A DNA stretch of 64,000 nt, taken from Earliella scabrosa (taxonomy: Eukaryota; Basidiomycota; Agaricomycetes; Polyporales; Polyporaceae). The notes under the pieces are model-generated. The model was not told the origin of the DNA, ran no database searches, and saw nothing but the letters and a program-made list of their open reading frames with translations. Positions 36,423 through 47,131 of this stretch are shown here, in pieces. The stretch's first letter is position 1. Each line of letters begins with the position of its first letter. The stretch spans positions 992,001 through 1,056,000 of the forward strand of contig JABYQQ010000016.1 in NCBI GenBank assembly GCA_022605405.1, read 5' to 3'. The position numbers and the translations under genes were made by a program.

Positions 36423-39033
36423 AGGCTCGCCAGCATAATTCAGCACTTGGCATTCACTATGGTATCATCAGCGGCTCTGCTCGGAGTGCACTCTACTAGC
36501 AGCCGACATGAGGATAAGGACTAACTGTGCGATGACCACCTCACCGCTAACATGTACACCCACGGGACTCCGTCTACCGCACCGCCGGCACCCCCAAACC
36601 CTCACCGGCACCTACGAGTAGTATTGCACAAATAGTATGTGGGCGGGCCTCAGGCTGCGCGACCGCCGCGAAGTCAGAATCTCTTGCGATCGCTGTCAGC
36701 GACTCGGAGCCACCTAGGCTCGCATGCCAGCCTCTAGTTACTCGAGCCACCCACCAGCGCCAGAGGCTGGATCCGCTTGCGAGCGGGTCCGATACTGCCA
36801 GACTAAGTACATGTGGCAACGACGCCCCCCGGCACCTGTATATGCAGCAGTGGGAACAACGGGAGGCTCGACTCGAGGCTCACCGCATACTACTATCCGT
36901 ATCCGGAGCGTCACTGGAAATTGGGCCTGGTGCGGTCGGGCGTCGACGGAGCCTGATCGCGCCCACGGAGTGCCTCCGCGAGTAGGGCTAGCAGGGTTAG
37001 TGAACGTGCTATGTACCCGCGTCGAGGGAGAAGACCCGGGCTTATCCAGGCACGATCGAGTTCGAGCGGCCCGTGGCTGTCCGGCGCATAGTGCATGTAT
37101 GTACACGCCTCTCCGAACCTTCGAACCTCCGACGCGATCGCTGGTCCGGTACACGTACGACGTCTGCGCGGTGGTTGGCGTGCGCATGTACGCGTGCGCA
37201 CAGGTCGACCAGCCAGACTGAATAAGTGGAACCTGAAGAGGCTACGTACGTACGTATTGTCGAGGCGTGTTTGATCTATTGAGTCGCGACCCTGGGCTTT
37301 CGTGTGCGCGCCGGGGACCCACATACACCTCCGCCTAACGACGCCCGTCGCCTGAGGCTCGAGCATCATCGAGTTCAAATTCGTCCCTCAGATGGCGCAC
37401 ATTGCGTGCCGCTGACGCACAGCAACATTACAATACCCCCCAAGTAGAGGAGAGCGGGTCTGACATCCGTCCGGGGGTTCGACGCAGCCTAGCGACAAGC
37501 AGGGTGCTGCGAACGTGCGCCCGCGCACGCACGGCCTCCGGAGGGCGCTCTACCTCCGAGGCATGGACTTTCAGTGACTTTACCCCGGCTGACTCGAGGC
37601 GAGACAGCGCGCGCTCTTCAAAGTCATGCAGTGTCTCGTCGACGGGCGTGAGGCTTGAGCGGCCCAAGGACCAAGATGGCCTGGCTGCCGAGTCCGGGGT
37701 GGCAAGTGCATGGCGGAGTCTGGTTGGCATCGGGACTCAGTCCTCGGCTTTCGGAAGGCTCGGCGCGCCCTCGCCACAGGGGGACACGTTCGTGCGGTGG
37801 AATTGAATTCGAAGAGACTTGTCTCTTAGTCAGTTAAGCACCAGGGTTTCAAGCTGCGGAGGGGAGGTGCGGTGGTTCCATGCATCGAGCAGGATTATCC
37901 TCGCTCGCTGCGCAAGAGAGGTGAGATGGCCACAGTGGGCGGAAAGATGATGATGGTGATGGATGCACGCCGTGGACACGCAGAGGTCTTGAGCTGATCT
38001 TCGTGGCAAACCAGGCACAAGCCAGATGTGGCGCCGATAATGTCCGTATAGGTCGGAGAGAGAGAGACGATCGCCCTCTCAGCTCTGCGTGCGAGTGCGA
38101 GAACTGAGCTCATCGGTCTCACGCGGCCAGTCAGGTTCCGTTCAACGGGTCTTTGGGCCCAGGCTTGTAGTAGTCGAGGAAAGGCGAGGACGCGGTGGCG
38201 CATGCGTAGCGCATTTGAAAGTTGCAATGCAGAGAGTGCGCCCGCGGCATACTGACCTGGAGGCGTTGGACTAATGGACTGGAAGCCTGAGGGCCTCTGG
38301 GGCTCTGGTGGCTGGCGTCTGATGCCAGCAGAGAATGTCCGGGTCGGGCGAATAGTTTGTCAATGTGACGAGGAGACGATGTCAACGAGTGGCCTAGCCA
38401 GTAGCGCTCGATGGAGGCGCCAGCGTGTTATGCATGATTCTTGTTGGAGGCAAGTACGCCGGGATGGCATCGGCTGAGACGGCTTGGGGCGCAGAAGTCA
38501 GAGAGAGGTCATCTGGCTGCACGGTGGAGAACCAGCGGCCACTGCATTCGGCGTCGCGTCCAGCCACGCTCACCCGCGTTCTTGACCGAGCAGCTCAAGG
38601 ACCGCATCGGGCGAAGGACGTCGAGAGAAGACAAGGGCAGGCGCGCATCGAAGGGGAGGAAGGCTATCAGGGTTCCACGAAGAGGCCGCCATCGAAGGAG
38701 CAAACATGGGAGGCGCACAGACCAAAAGCGTAAACGTCGGCTGTCGGCACGCGCACAAAATATTCATACTTGACATCATCCTCTGACGCAACCGCGAAAA
38801 TGAATGGAGCTTCGCTCGCCAGCCGAGACTTGTGTCTCCGTCTGTCCCGTTCCGACGCCCCAGGCGCTCGCGAGCTCGGCAGCGCGTGGCAGGCCTGCAC
38901 CTCCCGCTGCAGCGCCTGCCACGCTGCGAGGACAGCGGGCAAGAGTCCAGGACGGGCGTGGACAGAGGCATACGCAGGACACTGGCTGGCGACTGTGACG
39001 GAGGGCGGCCGGGGAGAGCGCAGGGTCGGGCAA

Positions 39034-39040
39034 TATAATA
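39034..39040 (+). promoter_or_regulatory. Possible TATA box
   Basis: TATAATA lies 84 nt before an upstream ATG at 39,118 and 195 nt before the preferred ATG at 39,229. Its position is compatible with either start. Confidence 0.4.
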
Positions 39041-39228
39041 TGTATGGGAGGGGACACCGCCACCGACGTCGGGCGTAATGCAGGGGCCGGGCGGAGGTGA
39101 TGACCTAATAAGACTATATGCTGCGTCGACTTGTGCTCATCGTGCACCGCTCCTGCCTCAGCTGCGTCCTCGCCCTCGAGTCGCCCACGCTTCGCCTTCT
39201 CCGTCAAACTCTCTTCCCATCCCTCACG

Positions 39229-41690
39229 ATGCCTGTCTCTCCAAAATCTCTCCACGAACGCCCGCTCCCTCCTATACCTTCCGCATGGAGAGACCCCTTC
39301 CAGCGCTCCCCTCCTGCTCCTCCTCTCACCGACCGCGACTTTTCCCCTCGCCCATCTCTCCCCCGTCCCTCTCGACGCTCGCGGTACATGCTCTTCCGCG
39401 CCCTCTCCCAGCCCCCGCTCCTTGCCTTCTTCCTCCAAAGAACATCATGGGATGACTTTCATGCTCTTGTCAACACATCTCGCGAGCTCCGCAATAACCT
39501 CTGGCTCAACCAAGACTGCCGCGACGTCATCCTCTGCCACTTCCTTCCGGGATACAGCTATGCGCTGGAGATGTACACTCTCGACCAGCAAAAATGTGAC
39601 GTGCGCGTCGACTTCCACCAGCTCTCGCTGCTCAGTACGTTCCCTCCTTCCTCTCCTACTCCAGTCTGAACCAATCAGTCCTACATCACCGTAGTGATCT
39701 CGCAACAACTCCCATTACATGCCTACCCCATGCACACCATGCGCGTCCTCAATATGCACGCGCAAGGTGTAGACGACATCAACCTGCGAAAGGGCTCCGT
39801 GCGGTTATCCGCGCTCACCCTCGCGCACTCCCGCTTTGTCCTCTTCCTCCAGTCCCTCGTGCACGGCGCGTCTCCCTCCCCCGCCTCGGACTCTGAAGAG
39901 CTCGATGACATCCTGGGCTCCCCTCGCCGCATGTCGCTGCGATCCCCGCAGCTGCCTGGTGTCCGCGAACTCGTGTTCCCCGCACCTCTCTCAGCCACGA
40001 GCGCCGATCCCAGCTGCTCCGACGATGCGCTCTCCACCTATTCAGCGACCCCAAAGCGCTCCGCGAGCCGGCGCGTCCTCAGCAGATCTGGCACGATCCG
40101 CAGCGGTTTCTCCGCCGCACCGTCCACCGCTCGCGCGCCCTCTCTGAGCCCCTCACGCAGCGGGTCTGTGGCAGAGACGATACCGCGCAGCAAGCCCACG
40201 GGCATCTCGTCCCTATTCCACAAGTCCCGCGTCCCACCTCCGCCGCCATCGGCAGATCCCCTCGCGCTCAAGCTGTACTCCGGCAGCTGGCGCCGCACGC
40301 TGCTCCCCCCGCACAAACGCCAGAGCGTCGCGTTCGCCGCCGCAACCGCAGAGGAGGACGGCTGGCTGTCCGCGCAGGAGGGGGGCGAACCGAAGACGAC
40401 GATGATGACGATGACGCCACACCGGCGCATCGGGTCCGTGAGCTTCTCGAGCGAGTCCGAGCTGTCGACGCCGTCTTCGATTTCCCGCACAAACACCGAT
40501 TCGGACGGAAGCTCGCCGCCACGCGAGCGGGGCTACGGCCACCGGCGCGCGGCGACCGTCGGCACGGACTCGGGGTCGTCTGCGTCGCGGTCGCATTCGC
40601 ATTCGCACGGGGGGAATGGCCCTGCGGCGGCGTCGCTCGCGGCTGTGCCCAGGGGTACTTCACCGCACGACCTGTCGCTCGCGACGTCGAGAACGCGCGC
40701 GCCCGTGCTCCGCGTCTTCGTCCCTTGCGCGGACCTCGACGAGGCGGCCGTGACGGCGTGCGAGGAGCAGCTGATCCGCGCCGGGCTGTGGGAGCAGCTC
40801 TCGGACGGGGACATCGTCTGCAACTTTGGCTACGTCCCGCCCGTCGCACCGCACCCGTCGTCATCCGCTGAGGACGGGTTCGAGAACGAGAGCGCGGGGG
40901 CGGGGGAGAGGCAGAAGTGGCTGATGTTCAACGGGTACTGCCTCGTGCCCTACATCCCGCCGAGCGCGCCGCCGCTCGAGAACCCGCTGACGCTCCCGAC
41001 GCCGTTCTACTTTGCGCACATCCTGCCCGCGTTCGTGAACCCGACCTTTGTGCTCGCGCTCCCGCAGCACACCTCGCCGTCGCCGCAGATGTCGCGGCCC
41101 GGCACCGCGGACTCGCACCGGGGGCAGTGGGGGCAGCAGGGGCAGCCGCGGCTGACGATCTTCGAGGAGCCGCGGCACGAGCTGAAGCTCGTGAACGTCG
41201 CGACGCGGGTGCCGAGCGTGCAGAGCCCGAGCGGGTTCGCGCTGGTGCGCAAGTACATGTGGCTCGCGCGGATCGCGTACGTCGGGCCGGGGAGCGGGAC
41301 GGAGGCGGGGATGGCGCTCGGGCGGGGGTGGCAGGGGGAGTGGGTGCTCGAGGCGGAGGGGACGAAGGAGGGGCGGCAGGCGCTGGTTGAGGCGCTCAGT
41401 AATGGGACGGTCGGGCCTGGCTTGACGAAGAGGGCGCTGTGGGAGGTTGTGCGCGAGAAGAGCGGTGGGGGGCGGTTGTGGCTCAAGTGAGTGCCTTTTC
41501 ATTGCTTGCGTGGCGGTTCTTCCCTGCTGCGGTTGTCTGTGGGAAAGGTGCTGATGTTGGGCTGTTACGCTTTAGGCTGCAAGTTGCGAATGTGGACGGG
41601 TACATTGATACGCTCGTGCACCCGCCTGAGCCGGCTGACCGGCGACCGATGATGCTGAACCCGGCTGCGGCTGCTAGGACTCAGCAATAG
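39229..41690 (+). CDS. Fungal protein of unknown function, 770 aa
   Basis: Three exons (39229-39634, 39695-41486, 41576-41690) give 770 aa. An ATG at 39,118 in the same frame would add 37 residues, but [17 protein letters not shown] is the more natural start. Folded regions lie at both ends: residues ~60-190 ([61 protein letters not shown]) and ~380-770 ([50 protein letters not shown]). Between them is a long Ser/Arg/Pro-rich linker. No transmembrane segment or signal is evident. The pattern resembles conserved fungal proteins of unknown function involved in polarity or regulation, but I recognise no named domain. Third-position GC is very high, which also creates long antisense frames. Confidence 0.82.
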
Positions 41691-41858
41691 GACCGTTTGG
41701 CTCGTTGGCTGCTCGTGACGATCCAGGACATTACTAGAGACGCTTCCAGACACCGGATGATGTGCTTCGCGCGTTCCGGTCCCCACTGATTTGCTGCATC
41801 TTCATATTTCGGGCTCCTGGCTGCAGGTATCATCGTGCATATCCCGTACCCATATCAT

Positions 41859-41882
41859 CGTATCCTCGTATCCTCGTATCCT
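41859..41882 (+). repeat. 8-bp tandem repeat
   Basis: CGTATCCT is repeated three times, followed within 40 bases by related TATCCATATCCGTATCCGTA sequence. Confidence 0.85.
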
Positions 41883-42172
41883 CCATTCATTGCATCCCTG
41901 GCAGCGCTGTCCATATCCATATCCGTATCCGTATTCATGCTTCATCGTTTGTGTTCGTGTTCATTGCTCCAGGTACAGGTACATAGTCACTCAGGTGCAT
42001 CCGCGCTGTAATCTTGTTGTTCGCTGGGTTCCGGTGTTAACCCCTCCTTCCATCGCGTCTGGCTAGTACACTACACCCGGTCTCGTCCGACTTCTCCGCC
42101 CCCGCCCCACCTGCGCGCCCAGTCCTAGGTCCTCCGTTCTTCCTCCGAATTCTTCCTTGGGTTCTGTGCAGG

Positions 42173-42436
42173 ATGTCTCGGACTGTGCATCGCGCTGTTC
42201 CTATTCCCCTCATCATCATGCTTACGGTATACCTCCATGCATTGTTGTATGCGCCCACACAGCCACTATCCACCCCTCATTGCCCCCTTGCCCCCTCCCT
42301 CACTACCCCGCGCGCCACCGCTCCTGCCAATCTCCCTGATCACGACCCGCTGAGAGTAGCTCTATATCCTATAGTATTTGTCTCACTGCTGTTGTTGTCC
42401 ATCCTCCTTACCGACGAAGACGAGCGCTCGTCATAG
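42173..42436 (+). CDS. Possible small two-helix membrane protein
   Basis: A single-exon 87-aa frame begins MSRTVHRAVPIPLIIMLTVY and ends with a second hydrophobic segment (YPIVFVSLLLLSILL) and an acidic TDEDERSS tail. Two membrane helices around a Pro/Thr linker are plausible for a real small protein. No family is recognised, and it lies in a 3' flank, so chance is a serious alternative. Confidence 0.3.
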   Translation: MSRTVHRAVPIPLIIMLTVYLHALLYAPTQPLSTPHCPLAPSLTTPRATAPANLPDHDPLRVALYPIVFVSLLLLSILLTDEDERSS

Positions 42437-42677
42437 TCATACTGTAGAGAATGCAAATGCATGTTGAGATGGAGTTCGATCGCGAGCGTTATGCTTATGC
42501 TTCAAGCTTCAAGTTTCATAATTCAACCTACAAGCTACAAGCTTCATGTTGAGCTTGCCCGCGCGCGATCGTACACATGCATTCATTGGGGCCCGGAGGT
42601 CTAGGTGGTACAACATCCTCTTCTTCATATCTTCAGAGTGCAGAACTTGTGTGTGTGTGATGCCGCAACTTCCTGTC

Positions 42678-44363
42678 CTACACGAGCGTGGTGATGTCGG
42701 TGTTGACGAACTGCTCGACCGCGAACCCGCCCTCGGGGCTCTGCACGAAGCCCGCCTTGAGCAGCACGCTGAACGGTCGCGGGCGCGGATTCCGTGAGCA
42801 TGAAGATGCGAGAGATGGAGAGGCACGGGTCAGGGACGGGGAGGGGCACGCACTCGAGGGTCTCCGTGATGACCTTGCGGGGAATCGCCGTGCAGTCCTG
42901 CGGGTACCCAACGGTCGCGAGCCACGCCTATAATCGTATTGGCGCATGTCAGTCAGACACCAGCCCCTTTGCATGAGGAGGCCGAGTGTGCGGCCACAGT
43001 GGGGAGCGGGACTCACGGTGATGTCCTCCTCGGGGTACCCAAACTTGTCCTTGATGAAGGCGACGTCCGGGCCCGCGCGCTGCGCGGCGGAGTCGAAGGT
43101 GCGGACGTAGGTGGAGAGCGTGGTGAGGAAGGGCGTGAGCGCGGACGCGGGCGCGCGGGTTGGGTGGGCGGCGATGAGCCAGGACGGCCAGGGGGTTGGG
43201 ACGGAGCCGATCTGCGTTCGTTGCTTGTTAGTGAGCGACTTGAATAGGTCCGCAGTGCGAACGTGCGCTGCGGCAAGTGGAAATGGAAGAGGGGATAGAC
43301 TGTGGTGAGGTGGTCCGCACGGGCACGGTGGTGGAGCGCAGTCGGAGGAGCAAGAGCGATGAAGGATGCGCAGAGGAACGAGTAACACGCAGCTCCAGAT
43401 CCAGAGCGGGGTTAGTGTCGAGGGGAATGGACTTACGAAGCGCGCTTCGCCGGCGTCGACGAACGGTTTTGTCGTGAACCACTCCCACATGAAGGCGCTG
43501 GTAGAGCCGTCGTTGACCGAGTTGAGCAGACCGCGGATGTCGTTGTTCACTGAGTGTACGCAAGGATCGCCGCCGCATCGGGACGGATCGGAGTCAGCGC
43601 ATTGCTGGTATGTCAGGCTAGTTGAAAGCGGAGAGCCTACCTTGGAACTTGAGGTCGTCCGTCGACCAACCCTGCTGAAGGGCCATAACATAGGCCATCG
43701 TCTGACTTCCGCTATCGCGCACGATGGGCACTTTAGCATTACAGCTGACTGAGAACTCTGATCTCGTTCTTTACCTGCCATAACGGGAGATGCCGATGGT
43801 GGTTCCTTTGAGGTCTGCGATTGAGTTGTACTTTGACTCTTTCCCTGTTATGACCGCCCTATGCGAGTGGATTGACCAGGGGGTCAGTAAAGCAGGATGT
43901 TACTGCGATCATCTGTAGTCACCAGTTCAGCGGGGTAGTGACATAACTGCCGACGAGCTTGTATGCTTTGGATCCTTTGGCTATGCCCGAGATCAAGGGA
44001 TCTGTCAAGGCACTAGGTTTGAGACGAGTTGGATTAGCGATATTGTTATGAGCTCGACTCGTAATAGCCGGACCATCATGGATAGACGTACATCGCGACA
44101 TCTATCTCATCGTTCTCAAGACGGCCGATCAGTTGGCCTGTCCCACCTGGAGTTTGTAGTGATTGAGTTCAAGAGTTTGCTTGATAAGCCGAGCACGTAC
44201 TAGGACACTCGACGAGAGTGAAGGTCTCTCCTCCATCGGCTTCGGCGAACTGAAGCAGAGGTGACGAGAAGTGCTCTCGAACTGCAGGGAATCGCGGACC
44301 AATCAGCAATCTTCAGCCGTCACAAGCGCATGTGAACTCGCCGTAACCGATCCTGAGAACCAT
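42678..44363 (-). CDS. Periplasmic-binding-protein-like protein (PBP2, Ca3427-like)
   Basis: A multi-exon gene of about 330 aa. Exons at the 5' end are 44363-44342, 44281-44201, 44146-44092 and one starting near 44,018. The N-terminus is MVLRIGYVREHFSSPLLQFA, followed by ECPSGTGQLIGRLENDEIDVA, a hinge segment (SGIAKGSKAYKLVGSYVTTP), and a second lobe (DLKGTTIGISRYGSGSQTMA, FMWEWFTTKPFVDAGE). This is the two-lobe binding fold of bacterial ABC-transporter substrate-binding proteins, kept in fungi as an intracellular family typified by Candida Ca3427. There is no signal peptide. The ligand is unknown; thiamine-pyrimidine-synthase (NMT1/THI5) proteins share the fold but the motifs here are closer to the Ca3427 group. 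The first intron appears to use a GC donor (G|GCGAGT). Confidence 0.78.
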
Positions 44364-45358
44364 AGTAGTCGACAGATGAGGGTGCTATGGGTGCGGTGAA
44401 CAAGTTGAGGTAGAACTCGGATGACCAATGACGACATATCTTATCTTATCTTGCCGACCCGGTGTGGTTCAAAGACCTTCTTGGCGTTCGCGGGTACTTA
44501 AGCAAGTCCCTTGAACTGGACCGCCACCATGTTCTCTCCGTCCGCGTACCTTGGAAACCCTCAAAGTTAGATAAGAGCCTCTGCATCCGGTGCTATTGCA
44601 AATTTCGGTCAAGTTCACAAGAACCACAGCGGCATATTCGCATGTCCTCCGGACTCCCGGAGAAGTTGAGCTTGAGCCTGCATGATTTAACACACGGGCG
44701 AACTCACTTTCTCCCGAGGCCGGCAGCGAGCAGGTGAGCGACACATCGTGCGTGGTGTGGCAACTGGTTACGAGATTGTCTCTCACAGGTATGCCGCTCT
44801 TCACACTGTTTACCTTCTTCGCTGCCTCCAAATAGAGCTTCCGCGCTCATTCTGGCGTAAGCATGCGTTTCAGCTTTGTGCATCAGCTTGATGTCCTCTC
44901 GAGGGAGGTATATTTCGCCTACATACCACCAACGGCCATGCTAGGTGGCGTTCAGACGTGCGTGTACCTCTATCTGGAGCGAAATTGTCCGGACAATCAG
45001 AGGGCGCAGCTGCGAGCGGAAGCACAGTCCGGATGGTATGGAGTTTATTGGGCACATCGTCGATTCATCACAACGATGCTGCGTCTTTGGCTGGTTGCGA
45101 TGCCGACATGCTCCCCTATATATGCCCCAAAGGCGGGTATCGTCTGAGTTCAGTCCCCCACGAAGGCGGCCGCATTGTGAAGAGGGTCAGCTCTAACTCA
45201 CTTCACCTTTGGACTCGGATACCCATAGTCCTTGCGGTGCTCTTCCAAGCTGTTGTTTGATTGGTAAGTCCATCCGTGACTACAGGGCATACGTTGACCA
45301 ATCAGTGGGTTCGAAGCATAGCAGGGGACCCGTTCAACGTTCCGCAAGGATCGCCAGC
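44364..45358. other. Divergent intergenic region
   Basis: 995 bp between the PBP-like gene and the small secreted peptide candidate. It contains a TATA box at 45,117. A 94-codon frame at 44,863-45,147 has no recognisable features and overlaps that TATA box, so it is left out. Confidence 0.45.
45117..45123 (+). promoter_or_regulatory. TATA box
   Basis: TATATAT within CCCTATATATGCCCC, 236 nt upstream of the ATG at 45,359. A GTAAGT at 45,264 could be the donor of a leader intron. Confidence 0.45.
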
Positions 45359-45592
45359 ATGCGCTCAAGCATACCCTCACTCCTTGCTATCACACTTTCA
45401 TTCCTCGCACCCTCCGTCGTACCCCTTCCTCTTCAAGACATCGTCGCCTCCCAGACTCGTGTCGAAGCCTCGACCCCTCTAGACACTCGCCGGCTGCAGC
45501 AGGAGAATTCGAAGCCATTCGCAACACTCAAATTCAGCGATCCGCAGATTCGCCCATGGGCGATCTACCAAGGCCGTCCTATGCATGGCTGA
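45359..45592 (+). CDS. Candidate small secreted peptide
   Basis: A 77-aa single-exon frame starts MRSSIPSLLAITLSFLAPSV, a good signal peptide: a basic start, a hydrophobic core and small residues near the likely cleavage point. The mature part (about 52 aa) is polar, lacks cysteine, has a dibasic RR site (LDTRRLQQE) and ends PWAIYQGRPMHG. It could be a processed peptide or small effector-like protein, but no family is recognised. A TATA box lies upstream. The reading frame could also be the first exon of a longer gene. Confidence 0.45.
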   Translation: MRSSIPSLLAITLSFLAPSVVPLPLQDIVASQTRVEASTPLDTRRLQQENSKPFATLKFSDPQIRPWAIYQGRPMHG

Positions 45593-47131
45593 TGGCGAGA
45601 AGACCACCCGTCGCAAAACATAGATGGTGAGGAGTCGCATCCTACAGTTGCTTGCAATATGGTTGACGGTTCTGCTGGTCGGCCGTTCTAGACTACAGTC
45701 GTCTTAGAGTTCGCAAGAAGACCGGCCTCGCACCTTGCTCGCGCCTGTCCTGAGGCCTGATCTTCGGGGTATTGCCATGGAGTCTAGGATGTTCTGTGGC
45801 CTTCCCTGACCTCAAGGCAGGGTAGCGTCTGTCGATCAATAGACGTACTTCCATTTGCTCGTGAAACTGCCTCCGCTCCTGGTGAGCGCTGTCTCGATAT
45901 TGTCGCTGTAACATGCCAAAAATTCGAAAAACTCGAAGATAGTGTTTGTCGAACGGGGAAAGAATTGAGTACGTTGAGAGCCATCGCCGAGCATCACCGC
46001 CGGTGAATTTGTTTCGATTGCGGATGATGTCATGGCGCGTCGCGTGTATGCTTGGGCACACGGCGGTGGAGTCGGCGAGCGCGACGGTTGCACGTGCTGC
46101 GAACAACATCTCCGGCTAGCCTGATCGGGCAGCAGTTCGTCAATGCAAGGGGTAATAATGTCCCCCGCAATTAATCACCGGTCCTCCATTAACAATATCT
46201 GGTCCATAAGATACTTGACTTATCAGAACACAACTATAAGGTCATGTTGTCAGCCCCAACAATTAAATCAGGTCCGTTAGACGGCGCTCACCGGTCCTCC
46301 CTCCCCAGCGCTATACCGTCCACAGTACACAACACCTTCTGTCCGTCGATCTACAGTCCGCCCCTCCCTGGCCCGTTCGTTACAAAATTCAAACTATGGC
46401 CTCTTTGTACCTTCCTCCAACATGTAAAATTGTTTCCACTGCCTTGTCTCCATCACCTGTGCCACAATTCAGTAGCGAATTGTCCACCGGTCTCCCACGT
46501 GACTCCCCCTGTGGAGGGCGTCTGTATGATCCGCAGCTTCAACGTTACCCCCACTGGTGCGGGTCATGTAAATGATGCGGGGTAGCGTTTGAAGGGACTT
46601 GACTGGATAGCATACATATGCATTACTATATTGCGACTGCTGGAGGTACAAGGAATGAACTTGGGGCGATATCCGAATACTTAAGAGTTGCTGGACATGA
46701 ACGGTGTACGTAAGCGGAGGAGGCGCTGGGGAGCACGCGACGAGAAGCGCGCACGAGGCGCTGGTACAGTGAGGAAACTTGGGGCTACCACCTACCATCG
46801 TAGAGGAGGCTAGAGCGAGTCAAAACAATTTTGCGGGACTGGCAAGCAGTAGATAAATGCGTCCATGAAATTTGGGAGCAAACGGACGGGAAGGGAAGGC
46901 ACGGTAGAACGGCGGACAGAGGCTTCATTTCCTGGAGAGCGGCCGCAAATGGCAGGACAAGTGATCAATTGCATGGGACATTATAACGTTTTGCTTCGTC
47001 AATTGCGGAGACGCGGAGAAGCTGGCCGGACTCGAGAACGCTCAGGACGCTCGTCGCTCGTCTCTGCCTTCTCGTCGCATGTCTCCTCTCCTCCGTCGTC
47101 GTCCCCATCATCCCCCGCGCTCCCTCCGGCC
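45593..47131. other. Intergenic region
   Basis: 1.5 kb, AT-richer than its neighbours around 46,140-46,480. A minus-strand 138-codon frame at 45,693-46,109 is Arg-rich with no recognised motif and is not called. The right end is the CT-rich leader of the Caf120-like gene, including the open but probably untranslated stretch 46,865-47,131. Confidence 0.45.

Larger units (their letters stand above)
35791..39228. other. Long tract without supported genes
   Basis: About 3.4 kb, the longest gene-free stretch in the window. Open frames on both strands overlap, are Arg/Ser-rich and match nothing recognised. I see no transposase, reverse transcriptase or terminal repeats. The right end (about 39,030-39,228) is the promoter of the next gene. 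Confidence 0.45.
41691..42677. other. Convergent intergenic region with a possible micro-gene
   Basis: 987 bp between convergent stop codons. It holds an 8-bp tandem repeat, a weak small-protein candidate at 42,173, and an AT-richer stretch near 42,480-42,550 made of variants of CAAGCTT. Otherwise nothing is seen. Confidence 0.45.

Noticed and set aside
40038..41502. Several minus- and plus-strand frames of 130-213 codons over the 770-aa gene
   Set aside because: Very high GC at third positions removes stop codons in other frames; the products are simple Arg/Pro/Ala-rich sequence.
45693..46109. 138-codon minus-strand frame
   Set aside because: Arg-rich, no motif and no flanking signals; kept as noise.
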